A stretch of 64,000 nt of DNA from an uncultured Mailhella sp. (GTDB lineage: Bacteria; Desulfobacterota; Desulfovibrionia; Desulfovibrionales; Desulfovibrionaceae). Below are positions 1 to 9,754 of this stretch, one piece after another. Below the pieces are notes generated by a model. It was not told the origin of the DNA. It saw only the letters and a list, made by a program, of their open reading frames with translations, and ran no database searches. The DNA lies in assembly GCF_944324995.1 (NCBI RefSeq), contig NZ_CALUYL010000013.1, positions 1 through 64,000 on the forward strand. The letters run 5' to 3'. The translations under genes were made by a program, and so were the position numbers. The first letter of the stretch is position 1. Each line of letters begins with the position of its first letter.

Positions 1-1743
1 TCCACCTCGCACTGGCCGGGCGTCATGTACCTGCTTGAGCAGCGCATGAAGCGCGGCGACGCCTGGAGCGACATTCTCAGCCGCTACAGCTACGAAGTGG
101 AGTGCCCCACCTGCCACGGCACGCGTCTGCGCAAGGAAGCCCTCTCCGTGCGCGTGAACGATCTCAACATCGAGGACTTCTGCAACCTTTCCATCGAACG
201 CGCCCTCGAATGGGTGAAGGGACTCTCCTTCACCGGGCGTCACGCCATCATCGCCGAGCCGCTCATCAAGGAACTCACCTTCCGCCTCGGCTTCATGGTC
301 AACGTGGGCCTCGAATACCTCACCCTCGGCCGCTCCATGGTCACGCTCTCCGGCGGCGAAGCCCAGCGCATACGCCTCGCCTCGCAGCTCGGCTCCGGCC
401 TCGTGGGCGTCACCTACGTGCTCGACGAACCGTCCATCGGCCTGCATCCGCGCGACAACGAACGGCTCATCCGCACCCTGCGCAGCCTCCAGAAGCGCGG
501 CAACACCGTGCTCGTGGTGGAACACGACGAAGCCACCATCTGCGAGGCCGACACCGTGCTCGAAATGGGCCCGGGTTCCGGTTCGCAGGGCGGCGAGCTC
601 GTGTTCGCAGGCACGGTGAAGGAACTGCTCCGGCATTCCGATTCGCTCACCGCGCGCTACCTGCGCGGCGACCTCACCATTCCCGTGCCGGAAACCAGAC
701 GCCGCTCCGACAAGTTCCTCACCCTGCGCGGCGTGACCACCAACAACCTCAAGAACATCGACTGCGCCATTCCCCTCGGCGCGCTCACCTGCGTCACCGG
801 CGTGTCGGGCTCGGGTAAGAGCTCGCTCGTCATCGACACGCTCTACCGCCGCGTGGCGCGTCACTGCGGCCTGCGCACCGAACAGCCCGGCCCCATGAAG
901 GGCGTGGAGGGCCTCGAGCAGATAGAGCGCATCGTGTCCATCGATCAGACGCCCATCGGCCGCACGCCGCGTTCCAATCCCGCCACCTACACCAAGGTGT
1001 TCGACGACATACGCAAAATCTTCGCCATGACCCCCGACGCCAAAAAGCGCGGCTACACCGCCAGCCGATTCAGCTTCAACGTGTCCGGCGGTCGCTGCGA
1101 AACCTGCAAGGGCGACGGACAGATACGCGTGGAAATGCACTTTCTGCCCGACATCTTCGTCACCTGCGACGTGTGCAAGGGCCGTCGCTTCAATCACGAA
1201 ACCCTCGAAGTGCGCTACAAGGATCTGAACATCTCCGAAGTGCTCGACCTCACCGTGCATGAAGCAAGGGAATTCTTCTCAAGCTACCCCGCCCTTGAGC
1301 GCCGCCTCGGCGTGCTCGAAGACGTGGGCCTCGGCTACCTGCGCCTCGGACAGGCGGCCACCACGCTTTCCGGCGGCGAAGCGCAGCGCATCAAGATATC
1401 GCGCGAGCTCGGCAAGAAGTCCCTGCCGCGCACCCTCTACATTCTCGACGAGCCCACCACCGGCCTGCACATGCACGAAGTGGGCAAGCTCATCAACGTG
1501 CTGCATCGTCTGGTGGATCGCGGCGCCACCGTGGTGGTCATCGAGCACAACACCGACGTCATTCTCTCCGCCGATCACATCGTGGACCTCGGCCCCGGCG
1601 GCGGCGAAAACGGCGGCACCATCATCGCGTCCGGCACGCCCGAGGAAATCATGGAAAATCCCGCCTCCATCACCGGCGCCTTTCTTGTGGAAGAACGCAA
1701 AAAACGACGCGACTTTCTGAACGCCATACTCAGCGAGGACTGA
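1..1743 (+). CDS. uvrA: UvrABC excinuclease subunit A, 3' part (5' end outside window)
   Basis: UvrA is the DNA-damage recognition ATPase of nucleotide excision repair; it forms a dimer and loads UvrB. The reading frame is open from base 1, so the N-terminal part with the first Walker A is cut off and about 580 residues remain. Visible in order: the second half of a zinc module (CPTCHG), the first ABC signature ([15 protein letters not shown]) with [12 protein letters not shown], the second Walker A (GVSGSGKSS), the CETCKGDG...CDVCKGRR zinc finger, and the second signature with LDEPTTGLH. The stop is 2 bases before the next gene, so the two are probably co-transcribed. Assignment is secure. 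Confidence 0.98.
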   Translation, partial: STSHWPGVMYLLEQRMKRGDAWSDILSRYSYEVECPTCHGTRLRKEALSVRVNDLNIEDFCNLSIERALEWVKGLSFTGRHAIIAEPLIKELTFRLGFMVNVGLEYLTLGRSMVTLSGGEAQRIRLASQLGSGLVGVTYVLDEPSIGLHPRDNERLIRTLRSLQKRGNTVLVVEHDEATICEADTVLEMGPGSGSQGGELVFAGTVKELLRHSDSLTARYLRGDLTIPVPETRRRSDKFLTLRGVTTNNLKNIDCAIPLGALTCVTGVSGSGKSSLVIDTLYRRVARHCGLRTEQPGPMKGVEGLEQIERIVSIDQTPIGRTPRSNPATYTKVFDDIRKIFAMTPDAKKRGYTASRFSFNVSGGRCETCKGDGQIRVEMHFLPDIFVTCDVCKGRRFNHETLEVRYKDLNISEVLDLTVHEAREFFSSYPALERRLGVLEDVGLGYLRLGQAATTLSGGEAQRIKISRELGKKSLPRTLYILDEPTTGLHMHEVGKLINVLHRLVDRGATVVVIEHNTDVILSADHIVDLGPGGGENGGTIIASGTPEEIMENPASITGAFLVEERKKRRDFLNAILSED

Positions 1744-1745
1744 TC

Positions 1746-3197
1746 ATGAAACTCCGTCTCCTTCTTCTTGCGGCGCTGCTTCTCGCCCCTGCCCACGCGC
1801 AGGCGAAACCCGTTTCCGTGGTGCTGTACCCCGCGGGCGCGCTCGTCGCGGAAGAGGAGACCGTCAATCCCGAAGGCCGCGTCGTCCTCACCCTTCCGGC
1901 GGGAGCGGATGCGGAAAGCCTTTCCGTGTCGCTGTCCTCCGGCGTCGTGCGGGAATCGAGGCTCAGCGTCAGGCAGACGCCCTCTCCGGCCATGGCGGCG
2001 CTTCAGCGCGAGCTTGAGGACCTGCGCGGCGAGCTCTCCCGCGCTGCTGCCGAGCGAAAAAGCGTGTCCGCCGAGCGCCTCTTCTGGGCCGATCCGCCGA
2101 CGGCTCCCGCCGACAACGCCCAGGCGCTCGAAGCGCTGGCGCAGGAAACGCGCCTTCGCCTTGCCGCGCTCGCGCAGAAGGAAACGGAACTTGGCGCGCG
2201 CGAAAGAGCGCTGGAAAAGGACATTCAGAGCCTGAACGCGCGCATGAAGGCGCTCGGCAGTCACAACGCCGCCGTGCAGGAATGCGAGCTCGTCATCGAC
2301 GGAAAGGGCCCGGCAACCGCGCGCTGGACCTACTTTCTGCCCGGCGCGTTCTGGAAGCCGAGCTACCGCGTGTCGGCCGAGGAAAAGACGGGGCTTGTGC
2401 GCATCGTCATGAACGCCGTGCTTCGTCAGGACAGCGGCGCGGACTGGAAGGACGTGGACGTGACCCTCGCCTCCGCCGAGGACGCGCGCAGCGTGGAGCC
2501 GCCAGCCCTGCCGATATGGACGGAAGGCGACGAACGCCCCCTGCTGCGCTCCGCAAACATCATGGCCGCCAAGGCCGCGGGCGCAGCAGACGCGCTAAGT
2601 CACGCCACGGGCGTTTACTGGCCGCTCGGCCGCCTGAACGTTCCCGCGGAGGGAGAGATCACGCGCCTTGCCGCAACCTGCGAGCTTCCGGCCGAATTCT
2701 GCCGTCTCGTGCGTCCGCTCCAGGATACGCGGGCCTACTTCACGGCAACTCCCGCCTCGGAAACGCTGCCGCTTCTGCCTGCGGGACAGGCCGTCTTCGT
2801 GGTGAACGGCATGGAAAACGCGCGCGGCACGTTCCGCCTGAACGCGGCCCGGAAGGAAATCTTCTTCGGCGTGGATCAGCTTGTTTCCGCCGCGGCGCAG
2901 GAACTCTCCGCCACGGACGCCGACGTTCCGGCCTCCATGAAGGCGCGGCAGCGGCGCTGGAAGGCGGATATTCTCAACAGACACGACCGCGCCGTGGAAG
3001 TGCGCGTGGAAAGCTCCGCCCCCGTTCTGCGCGACGCGCGCATGAGCGCCAGGGTCAAAAGCCGCCCCGCGCCCGAGCTCAACGAAGAAAGGGCCTGCTA
3101 CGAATGGAAGCTGGAAGTGCCTGCGCACGGAACGTCGAGCATCGTGCATGAAGTGACCGTCGCCGCTCCGGCGGAACCCTCCCCGGCGCTTCGCTGA
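1746..3197 (+). CDS. Secreted DUF4140/DUF4139 (mucoidy inhibitor MuiA-like) protein
   Basis: This is a 483-residue protein with a Sec signal peptide (residues 1-20, ending AHAQA). A short beta-rich N-terminal domain (VVLYPAGALVAEEE) precedes a charged coiled-coil of roughly residues 85-165, then a C-terminal domain of the DUF4139 type containing WTYFLPGAFWKPSYRVS. That layout is the one of the MuiA family. Its biochemical function is unknown; the name comes from an effect on exopolysaccharide in overexpression. The start lies 2 bases after the uvrA stop, suggesting read-through transcription, but the role is unrelated to repair. Confidence 0.75.
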   Translation: MKLRLLLLAALLLAPAHAQAKPVSVVLYPAGALVAEEETVNPEGRVVLTLPAGADAESLSVSLSSGVVRESRLSVRQTPSPAMAALQRELEDLRGELSRAAAERKSVSAERLFWADPPTAPADNAQALEALAQETRLRLAALAQKETELGARERALEKDIQSLNARMKALGSHNAAVQECELVIDGKGPATARWTYFLPGAFWKPSYRVSAEEKTGLVRIVMNAVLRQDSGADWKDVDVTLASAEDARSVEPPALPIWTEGDERPLLRSANIMAAKAAGAADALSHATGVYWPLGRLNVPAEGEITRLAATCELPAEFCRLVRPLQDTRAYFTATPASETLPLLPAGQAVFVVNGMENARGTFRLNAARKEIFFGVDQLVSAAAQELSATDADVPASMKARQRRWKADILNRHDRAVEVRVESSAPVLRDARMSARVKSRPAPELNEERACYEWKLEVPAHGTSSIVHEVTVAAPAEPSPALR

Positions 3198-3816
3198 CGA
3201 CTTTTCCGGCGGAGGCTTTAGCCCGGCGCATCCTTTCTCCCGGCGTGTCTTTCCGCAGGGCTTGCCGCCTTCCGACGAATCTCACCCGGCCCGGGGAAGC
3301 TGCGGGCACAAACCGGCTCCCGGGCGGGCAGCGCTTTCCCGTCGGCAGCCCTGCCCGGCGCTGCGAACATGCCGCGCGCTGCTCGCTGCTGCCCCGACCT
3401 TCCAGCCGGGCTGACGGCTCCCCCGCGCCCGCCTCGGACTTCGCCACCCGGTGCAGCGCGCAGGCCACAACGCCGACCTCTCTCCTTCGCAGAGGCAACA
3501 TTCCCGCCCCGCGCAGGGGCTCTCCGATACGCGGTGATCCTGCCGGGCGAAGGGAAAAGGATTGCCCCCGGCATCAGGGCTTTGCCCGTCTCTTTGCCGC
3601 GAGCCTCTCCCCCTGCGGCGTTCACCTTCCCCGCCGTCCCGGGCGAAGACGAACACCCCGCGTCCGCGACACTCCCGCGCCGCGCTCCCCGACCCGGGAA
3701 CGGCGCGGCAGCGCGCCTTCGGGCATTGACAAGTGTTTTCCCGGAAGGGTATCCTTCCCAAGATTCCCCGCGGGCCATGCCCGCCTTTTTTCATCCTAAA
3801 AATTTTCTCGGTCATT
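3198..3816. other. 619-bp GC-rich intergenic region
   Basis: No convincing gene. Open frames here on both strands are Arg/Ala/Pro-rich, lack a good ribosome site and match nothing recognisable. The only clear signal is a sigma-70-like promoter near the right end, just before the PSP1 gene. No terminator with a T-run was seen after the DUF4139 gene. Confidence 0.6.
3726..3755 (+). promoter_or_regulatory. Candidate sigma-70 promoter of ricT-metG
   Basis: A perfect TTGACA (3726-3731) is followed after 18 bases by TATCCT (3750-3755), about 60 bases before the start codon of the PSP1 gene. It sits inside an otherwise GC-rich spacer. Spacing and position fit; the -10 box is only a moderate match. 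Confidence 0.5.
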
Positions 3817-5007
3817 ATGAAGCAAACGATAGGCATACGTTTCAGCCGCTACGGACAGGTGCTCGCCTGCCTGCACGACACCGGAGACGACGCTCCCCTC
3901 GCCGTGGGCGAAAGCGCCATGGTCATGACGGAACGCGGTCTGAACTGCGGTCAGGTAGTCTGGCAGAGACCCTGGCAGGAAGACTTGGAACACGTGCTCA
4001 AGGCGGCCAACGTGGCCGTGCAGAGCATGAGCGGCCCGGACTCCGACGAGAACGGACAGGACGACGATCACGCCGCTCCCATGCCCTCGGCCCGACGCGC
4101 CACCGAAGAGGAAAAGCTCGCCGCTCAGGACAACGCCGTGCTTTCCCGCGAAGCCTATCAGTTCTGCCGCCGCTGCATCGCCGACCGCAAGCTCGACATG
4201 AAGCTCGTGGACGTGGAAATTCTCTTCGACCGCAGCAAGATGGTCTTTTTCTTCACCGCTCCCACGCGCATCGACTTCCGCGATCTGGTCAAGGATCTCG
4301 TGCGGCAGTACCGCACCCGCATCGAACTGCGTCAGATAGGCGTGCGCCACGAAACCCAGATGCTCGGCGCGCTCGGCAACTGCGGCATGGTGTGCTGCTG
4401 CCGCCGCTACCTGCACAAGTTTGCGCCGGTCACCATCAAGATGGCCAAGGAGCAGAATCTCTTCCTCAATCCGGCAAAGATTTCGGGCATCTGCGGCAGA
4501 CTTCTGTGCTGCCTGAGCTACGAACAGGAAAATTACGACGCCTTTCACAGAAGCTGCCCGCGCCTCGGCAAGCGCTATCAGACCACCGAAGGCCCCATGC
4601 GCGTGCTTCGCAGCAACATGTTCCGCAATTCCGTGGTGGTTCTGCCCGACGGCGGTCAGGAAACGGAAATGAGCCTCGAAGAGTGGCAGGCCCTCAAGCC
4701 CACGCGCGCCGAAGTGCCCCCCGCGCCTTCCGCCAAGGAACAGAAGCCCCAGAACGGCAACGGCATGATGGTGGTTTCCGCCGCGCCCGAAACCCTCGAC
4801 GACGACCTTGCCGGTCTCGAACCCGTGGACGGCGCGCAGCCCGTGTCCCACGAGCCCAGCATGATGAATTCCGAAGAGGCCACGCATCGCAGGAAGCGTC
4901 CGCATCACCATCAGGAGCAGCACGACAAAAACCGCCGTTCCCGCCCCGCGCGCGAGCCGAAGGAGCACGCCTCGAACGACGACGCCTCCGGTCAGAGCGC
5001 GCAGTAG
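3817..5007 (+). CDS. PSP1-domain regulator, RicT/YaaT family
   Basis: This is a 396-residue cytoplasmic protein. The start MKQTIGIRFS was chosen over an upstream in-frame ATG because family proteins begin here. The PSP1 core (roughly residues 100-260) includes VEILFDRSKMVFFFTAPTRI and the cysteine-rich segments GNCGMVCCC and GICGRLLCC. In Bacillus, RicT forms an Fe-S-containing complex with RicA and RicF that affects RNase Y; no such partners are nearby. The last 100 residues are low complexity, His/Arg-rich and probably disordered. It lies 77 bases upstream of metG in the same direction. Confidence 0.85.
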   Translation: MKQTIGIRFSRYGQVLACLHDTGDDAPLAVGESAMVMTERGLNCGQVVWQRPWQEDLEHVLKAANVAVQSMSGPDSDENGQDDDHAAPMPSARRATEEEKLAAQDNAVLSREAYQFCRRCIADRKLDMKLVDVEILFDRSKMVFFFTAPTRIDFRDLVKDLVRQYRTRIELRQIGVRHETQMLGALGNCGMVCCCRRYLHKFAPVTIKMAKEQNLFLNPAKISGICGRLLCCLSYEQENYDAFHRSCPRLGKRYQTTEGPMRVLRSNMFRNSVVVLPDGGQETEMSLEEWQALKPTRAEVPPAPSAKEQKPQNGNGMMVVSAAPETLDDDLAGLEPVDGAQPVSHEPSMMNSEEATHRRKRPHHHQEQHDKNRRSRPAREPKEHASNDDASGQSAQ

Positions 5008-5084
5008 CAAACGCCCTGCGGCCCCTTTTCCGGCGAAGCCAGCCGGCACGACAAAGAAACAACGCTCTTTCAGCAGGAGTTCCC

Positions 5085-7037
5085 GTGAAAACCTACTACA
5101 TCACCACGCCCATCTACTATGTCAACGCCCGCCCTCATCTGGGCCATGCGTACTCCACCATTGTGGCCGACACGCTCAAGAGATTTCACCGCATGCTCGG
5201 CGAAGACGCCCGCATGCAGACCGGCACCGACGAACACGGGGACAAGATAGTCAAGGCTGCCACCGCCGCCGGCGTGACCCCGCAGGCCTTCGTGGACGAC
5301 ATTTCCGGCGTGTTCCGCAATCTGTGGCCCAAGCTCGGCATTGAAAACGACGGCTTCATCCGCACCACCGATCCCGATCACATGAAGGCCGTGCAGGTGC
5401 TGCTCCAGCGCCTCTACGACAAGGGCGACATCTATTTCGGCGAATACGGCGGCCACTACTGCTACGGCTGCGAGCGCTTCTACACCGAAAAGGAACTGGA
5501 AAACGGCCTCTGCCCCCAGCACCTGACCAAGCCCGAATACATCAGCGAGAAGAACTACTTCTTCAAGATGTCCAAGTATCAGGATCAGCTTCGTCAGTAC
5601 ATTCTCGATCATCCCGACTTCATCCGTCCCGAGCGCTACCGCAACGAAGCCCTCGCCATGCTCGAAGGCGGCGTGCTGGAAGATCTGTGCATTTCGCGTC
5701 CCAAGTCGCGCCTCACCTGGGGCATCGAGCTGCCCTTCGACAAGAACTACGTGAGCTACGTGTGGTTCGACGCGCTCGCCAACTACATCACGGCCCTCGG
5801 CTGGCCCGACAACGAAAACGACGAATCCGGCAACTACAGAAAATACTGGCCCGGCGAACATCTCGTGGCCAAGGACATTCTGAAGCCCCACGGCATCTTC
5901 TGGCCCACCATGCTCATGGCCGCGGGCCTGCCCCTCTACAAGCATCTCAACGTCCACGGCTACTGGCTCGTCAAGGACACCAAGATGTCCAAGTCGCTGG
6001 GCAACGTGGTCGATCCGCTCAAGGCCGCCGAGCACTTCGGCCTCGACGCGTTCCGCTATTTCCTGCTGCGCGAGATGAACTTCGGCTCCGACGCCTCCTA
6101 TTCCCCGGAAGCCATCATCACCCGCGTGAACGCCGACCTCGCCAACGACCTCGGCAACCTGTTCAGCCGCGTGCTCTCCATGAACGCCAAGTACTTTGCG
6201 AGCAAGGTTCCCGCGCTCGGCAATCAGCTCGAAGCCGACGACATTCTCTCCGAAACCACGGACAACGCCGCCGCCAACTTCGTGCAGCTCTTCGGCGAAC
6301 TGCGCTTCTCGCAGGCTCTCGACGCCCTGTGGACCGCCGTGCGCGCCATGAACAAGTACGTGGACGAACAGGCCCCCTGGACCCTCGCCAAGAACGGCGA
6401 CACCGAACGCCTCGGCACCGTGATCCGCACGCTGCTGGAAAACATGTACAAGGTGGCCTACCTCATCTGGCCCGTCATGCCCGCCTCTTCCGCCACCATG
6501 CAGGCGCAGCTCGGCCGTCCGCAGGGCCCGCTTTCCGAAGCCGCCCTGAACGACGTGCTGCACTACCGCATGCACCTGCGCACCGGTCTTGAAATTGCGG
6601 CCTCCTCCAACCTCTTCCCCCGCCTCGAAATGGAAAAGGAAGAGGCTCCCGCCAAGCCCAGGAAGGAAAAGAAGGCCCCCGCGCCCAAGCCTGCGCCCAC
6701 GGAAACCGGCCCCAAGGCTCCCATCGAATTTGCCGACTTCCAGAAGCTCGACCTTCGCGTGGGCACCATTCTCGCCGCGGAACAGCATCCCAACGCCGAC
6801 AAGCTGCTGCGCTTCGACGTGGACCTCGGCGAAGACAAGCCCCGGCAGATCGTGTCCGGCATCGCCGCGCACTTCAAGCCCGAAGACCTCGTGGGCAAGA
6901 AGGTCGTGGTGGTGGCCAATCTGCCTCCGCGCAAGCTGCGCGGCCTTGAATCGCAGGGCATGATTCTCACCGCCGAATTCGACGGCGGCCTCTCCCTGCT
7001 CACGGCCGACGCGCCGAGCGGATCCTCCATCGCCTGA
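5085..7037 (+). CDS. metG: Methionyl-tRNA synthetase with C-terminal tRNA-binding domain
   Basis: The 650-residue enzyme charges tRNA-Met. The start is the GTG at 5085, preceded by AGGAG at 5075-5079; the frame is open much further upstream but that part overlaps ricT and is not protein-like. The class I HIGH motif appears as HLGH near residue 21, the zinc knuckle as CYGC...CPQH near 130, and KMSKS near 300. A Lys/Pro-rich linker leads to an EMAP/Trbp111-like tRNA-binding domain (about residues 545-650, LDLRVGTILAAEQHPNADKL), found in many bacterial MetG proteins. A strong terminator follows. Confidence 0.97.
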   Translation: MKTYYITTPIYYVNARPHLGHAYSTIVADTLKRFHRMLGEDARMQTGTDEHGDKIVKAATAAGVTPQAFVDDISGVFRNLWPKLGIENDGFIRTTDPDHMKAVQVLLQRLYDKGDIYFGEYGGHYCYGCERFYTEKELENGLCPQHLTKPEYISEKNYFFKMSKYQDQLRQYILDHPDFIRPERYRNEALAMLEGGVLEDLCISRPKSRLTWGIELPFDKNYVSYVWFDALANYITALGWPDNENDESGNYRKYWPGEHLVAKDILKPHGIFWPTMLMAAGLPLYKHLNVHGYWLVKDTKMSKSLGNVVDPLKAAEHFGLDAFRYFLLREMNFGSDASYSPEAIITRVNADLANDLGNLFSRVLSMNAKYFASKVPALGNQLEADDILSETTDNAAANFVQLFGELRFSQALDALWTAVRAMNKYVDEQAPWTLAKNGDTERLGTVIRTLLENMYKVAYLIWPVMPASSATMQAQLGRPQGPLSEAALNDVLHYRMHLRTGLEIAASSNLFPRLEMEKEEAPAKPRKEKKAPAPKPAPTETGPKAPIEFADFQKLDLRVGTILAAEQHPNADKLLRFDVDLGEDKPRQIVSGIAAHFKPEDLVGKKVVVVANLPPRKLRGLESQGMILTAEFDGGLSLLTADAPSGSSIA

Positions 7038-7060
7038 GCCTGAACAGCAAGCACGACAAA

Positions 7061-7096
7061 GGGCGTCGTTCCCCGAAAGGGAGCGACGCCCTTTTT
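7061..7096 (+). terminator. Rho-independent terminator of metG
   Basis: The arms gggcgtcgttccc and gggagcgacgccc pair over 13 positions (one G-U), with a CGAAA loop, followed directly by TTTTT. It lies 23 bases after the metG stop. Confidence 0.9.
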
Positions 7097-7236
7097 GCAC
7101 GCCGAAATGGCCAAGATGACGGCAGCGCGGCCTGCGAGAAGGCTTGCCGCGCGTTCTGCGCGCGCTCAGAGCGCAGCCCCAGCGAAGCCTTCGCCCCGAC
7201 CGGAACGGCAAAACGACGTCTGCGCGCTTTTTGCTT

Positions 7237-8400
7237 CTAGCGCTCGAAGCCGAGTTCCAAGAGCGCCAGAATCTGATCGCGTCCGGCGCGGCGCGGATTG
7301 TTGTTCAGAAGACGCCTGGCGGCAAAGGCCCGGTCCGCACAGCCCGGCAGATCCCCGCGGGTCACGCCGTAATGCGAAAGACCGGTCTGAATGTCCAGAT
7401 CGGCCAGCCACTGCCGAAACGCCCCTTCCGCGTCCGCGGCGCGAGCGTCCACGGACATGCTGCGGGAACGGTCCTCGCCGCGGAGGATGTCCGCCACCAG
7501 CGCGTAGCGTTCGGGCGCGGCAATGTGGTTGAAACCCACGCAGAACGGCGCGCAGATGGCCATGGCCAGTCCGTGGGGAATGTGGCAGGAGAGCGGCAGC
7601 GTGGTGCCGATGGCGTGAATGATGCCGTTTTGCGTGTTCACGAAGCCCATCCCCGCCAGCGCGGAGCCGTAGAGCATGGCCTTGCGCGCCTCGCGGTTGG
7701 ATCCGTTGGCGTAGGCGCGGCGCAGATTGCCGGCAATGAGCTTCATGGCCTGAATGTTGAGGGCGTCGGTGAACGGCGTGGCCGCCAGCCCGCAGTAGGA
7801 TTCCATGGCGTGAACAAAGGCGTCCACGCCCGTCATGGCCGTCACTCTGGGGGGCAGGCCCATGGTCATGTCAGGGTCAAGAATCACCGTGTCGGCGTAC
7901 ATGTATTCCGAAACCACGCCCTGCTTGCCGCCGTTGACCGTGTCGGCCAGCACCGCAATGTTGGTCATTTCCGAACCGGTTCCCGCCGTGGTGGGCACGA
8001 GAATGGTCGGCAGCGAAGGATTGGGCACGAGATCCATGCCGAAATACTTCTCAATGGGGCCGTCGTTGCCGAGCAGCACGGCCGTGGCCTTGGCGGTGTC
8101 CAGCGCGCTGCCGCCGCCAACGCCTATGAGCACGTCGGCGTCGAAGGCCGAGGCTTCATCGGCGCAGCGCCGGATGGATTCCGCACTCGGCTCAAGCTCG
8201 GCCCCGGCGTACAGCTTCCAGGGAATGCCCGCCGCATCAAGCGATTCCTCCACCGGCTTCTGCACGCCGATCTTCGCCAGACCGGGATCGGTGATGAGGA
8301 GAACCCTGGTTCCTCCGAGCTTCTTCACTTCGTCGGAAGTCCCGGCTATGGAACCGAAACCATGCACTATTCTCTTGACCGTAGCGTGTTGGAACACCAT
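7237..8400 (-). CDS. Iron-containing alcohol dehydrogenase (group III)
   Basis: The 387-residue NAD(P)-dependent oxidoreductase starts at MVFQHATVKR, preceded by AGGAG. The nucleotide site is VGGGSALDTAKA, followed by TTAGTGSEMTNIAVL and the metal-site motifs GVDAFVHAMESY and the His residues of HAIGT...CHIPHG. Members act on various alcohols and aldehydes, so the substrate cannot be named. It is the last gene of a minus-strand run with sugar-acid dehydrogenases and an IolC/aldolase fusion. One inference is that it reduces an aldehyde product of that pathway, for example malonate semialdehyde. Confidence 0.88.
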   Translation of the reverse strand: MVFQHATVKRIVHGFGSIAGTSDEVKKLGGTRVLLITDPGLAKIGVQKPVEESLDAAGIPWKLYAGAELEPSAESIRRCADEASAFDADVLIGVGGGSALDTAKATAVLLGNDGPIEKYFGMDLVPNPSLPTILVPTTAGTGSEMTNIAVLADTVNGGKQGVVSEYMYADTVILDPDMTMGLPPRVTAMTGVDAFVHAMESYCGLAATPFTDALNIQAMKLIAGNLRRAYANGSNREARKAMLYGSALAGMGFVNTQNGIIHAIGTTLPLSCHIPHGLAMAICAPFCVGFNHIAAPERYALVADILRGEDRSRSMSVDARAADAEGAFRQWLADLDIQTGLSHYGVTRGDLPGCADRAFAARRLLNNNPRRAGRDQILALLELGFER

Positions 8401-8420
8401 TCTGAACACTCCTGTGCAGA

Positions 8421-8451
8421 GGGCGGACCGGACAGGGGTTCCGGTCCGCCC
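8421..8451. repeat. Perfect 11-bp inverted repeat upstream of iron-ADH
   Basis: GGGCGGACCGG (8421-8431) and CCGGTCCGCCC (8441-8451) are perfect complements separated by 9 bases. They lie 7 bases upstream of the AGGAG of the ADH gene. It could be a leader hairpin or an operator. Confidence 0.6.
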
Positions 8452-8457
8452 GGCTGA

Positions 8458-8489
8458 GACGGCTTTCATCCGGAAAAAGAAAAGCCGTC
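8458..8489. repeat. 9-bp inverted repeat with A/T-rich loop
   Basis: GACGGCTTT (8458-8466) and AAAGCCGTC (8481-8489) flank a 14-base loop. On the minus strand it precedes the first inverted repeat. It may be a weak terminator between the SDR and ADH genes, although there is no uninterrupted T-run. Confidence 0.4.
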
Positions 8490-8947
8490 GGTCCGAGTCC
8501 CCCAAGGCGGAAAGAACACCGGCAGGACAATTCCGGGGGACAAGCTGTTGCGCCTGCCGGCGAGGAGGAAGGCTCCGCAGCCTGCGTGCCTTTCGGCTGG
8601 TCGGGGAAAGTCTCCAGCCGAAAGCGCATAACGGTTGCAGAGGGCGTCCGCAATGAAGGGGCCCCGAAGCACGCCGATGAGACCGGCTCCCATGACCGGG
8701 GCCGGAAACGCCGGTTCCGCGCAGGCGTGAACGCAAAAGCCCGAAACCTTCACGTCCGCCTCCGGCGGCAGCGCCTCCTTCATGATGCGGACAGGAAAAA
8801 GAATCGGCGCTCCGTCGCGCCCGGTGGAGGTTCCGGGAAAATCCACGCCCGCTTCCGCAGCGCGAGGCGCGCAGTGCCTTTCAGGCAACGGAGCCCGGCC
8901 CTGCTGAGTGCGACGAAACGCGGCCGCCGAACGCCGCGTCCCTAGCC

Positions 8948-9709
8948 CTACAACGAAACGATGAAGCCGCCGTCGATGAAGATCATCTGACCGGTGACGA
9001 AATCCGCCGCAGGCGACACGAGAAAAGCCACCACGGAAGCCACTTCCGAAGGCCTGCCCCAGCGCTTTGCCGGCGTGTGACGCATGATGTAGTCGTTGAG
9101 TTCCCTGTCGTTCATGAGCGGAATGTTCATGTCCGTGGCAATGAAGCCCGGCGCAATGCCGTTGACCTGAATGTTGTATTCGGCCCATTCCGTGGCGAGC
9201 GCGCGGGTGAACTGACGCACCGCGCCCTTGGTGCTGGCGTACGGCGACACCGTAGGACGCGCGATTTCGGACATGAGCGAGCAGAGATTCACCACCTTGC
9301 CCGCGCCCCGGGCGCGCAGAAGCGGCAGCGCCGCGCGGGAAACGCGGAACACGCTGGTGAGATTGGTGTCGAGCATGCGCTGCCACACCTCGTCCTCCAG
9401 ATTCTCCACCCGCTCGCGCAGGTTGATGCCCGCATTGTTGACCAGAATATCCAGGCCGCCGTCCTCCTTCATGAGGGTTGCCATGGCCGCCTCTATCTGC
9501 CCTCTGTCCGTCACGTCGAACAGCAGCGAACGAACACGGACGGAGGAATATTTCTTCTGAAGAGCGGCCGCAGCCTCGCTCACAAGCTCCGCATTGATGT
9601 CGGAAATGGTCACGTTCGCGCCCTGGCTCGCCAGCGCTTCCGCAATGGCATAGCCTATGCCCCGTCCGGAACCGGTCACCAGCGCCGTCTTTCCCTGAAT
9701 GGAAAACAT
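8948..9709 (-). CDS. SDR oxidoreductase, gluconate 5-dehydrogenase (IdnO)-like
   Basis: A 253-residue classical short-chain dehydrogenase: TGSGRGIG cofactor motif near residue 13, NNAG near 90, catalytic Ser in CSLMSE and YASTK near 155. The stretch SEIARPTVSPYASTKGAVR and the C-terminal NDRELNDYIMRHTPAKRWG closely resemble IdnO-type enzymes, which interconvert 5-keto-D-gluconate and D-gluconate. That fits the IdnD-like gene two positions upstream. A strong AGGAGA ribosome site precedes the ATG. The exact substrate is inferred from resemblance and neighbourhood. Confidence 0.82.
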   Translation of the reverse strand: MFSIQGKTALVTGSGRGIGYAIAEALASQGANVTISDINAELVSEAAAALQKKYSSVRVRSLLFDVTDRGQIEAAMATLMKEDGGLDILVNNAGINLRERVENLEDEVWQRMLDTNLTSVFRVSRAALPLLRARGAGKVVNLCSLMSEIARPTVSPYASTKGAVRQFTRALATEWAEYNIQVNGIAPGFIATDMNIPLMNDRELNDYIMRHTPAKRWGRPSEVASVVAFLVSPAADFVTGQMIFIDGGFIVSL

Positions 9710-9754
9710 GCTCTCTCTCCTGTGGCTGTGGGTTCGTAGAAGATTCGGCAGCGC

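Larger units (their letters stand above)
8401..8947. other. 547-bp intergenic region with two inverted repeats
   Basis: No supported gene. The segment between the SDR stop and the iron-ADH start holds two inverted repeats on its left side (8421-8451 and 8458-8489). The rest is GC-rich with only shadow frames. The spacing makes a separate promoter for the ADH gene likely, but no clear -35/-10 pair was seen. Confidence 0.5.

Noticed and set aside
5070..7211. 713-codon minus-strand open frame
   Set aside because: Antisense of metG; no motif and no start signal.
8466..8947. Possible short gene between the SDR and iron-ADH genes
   Set aside because: The translation is Pro/Arg-rich without a start signal; the long frame mainly reads through the SDR gene out of frame.
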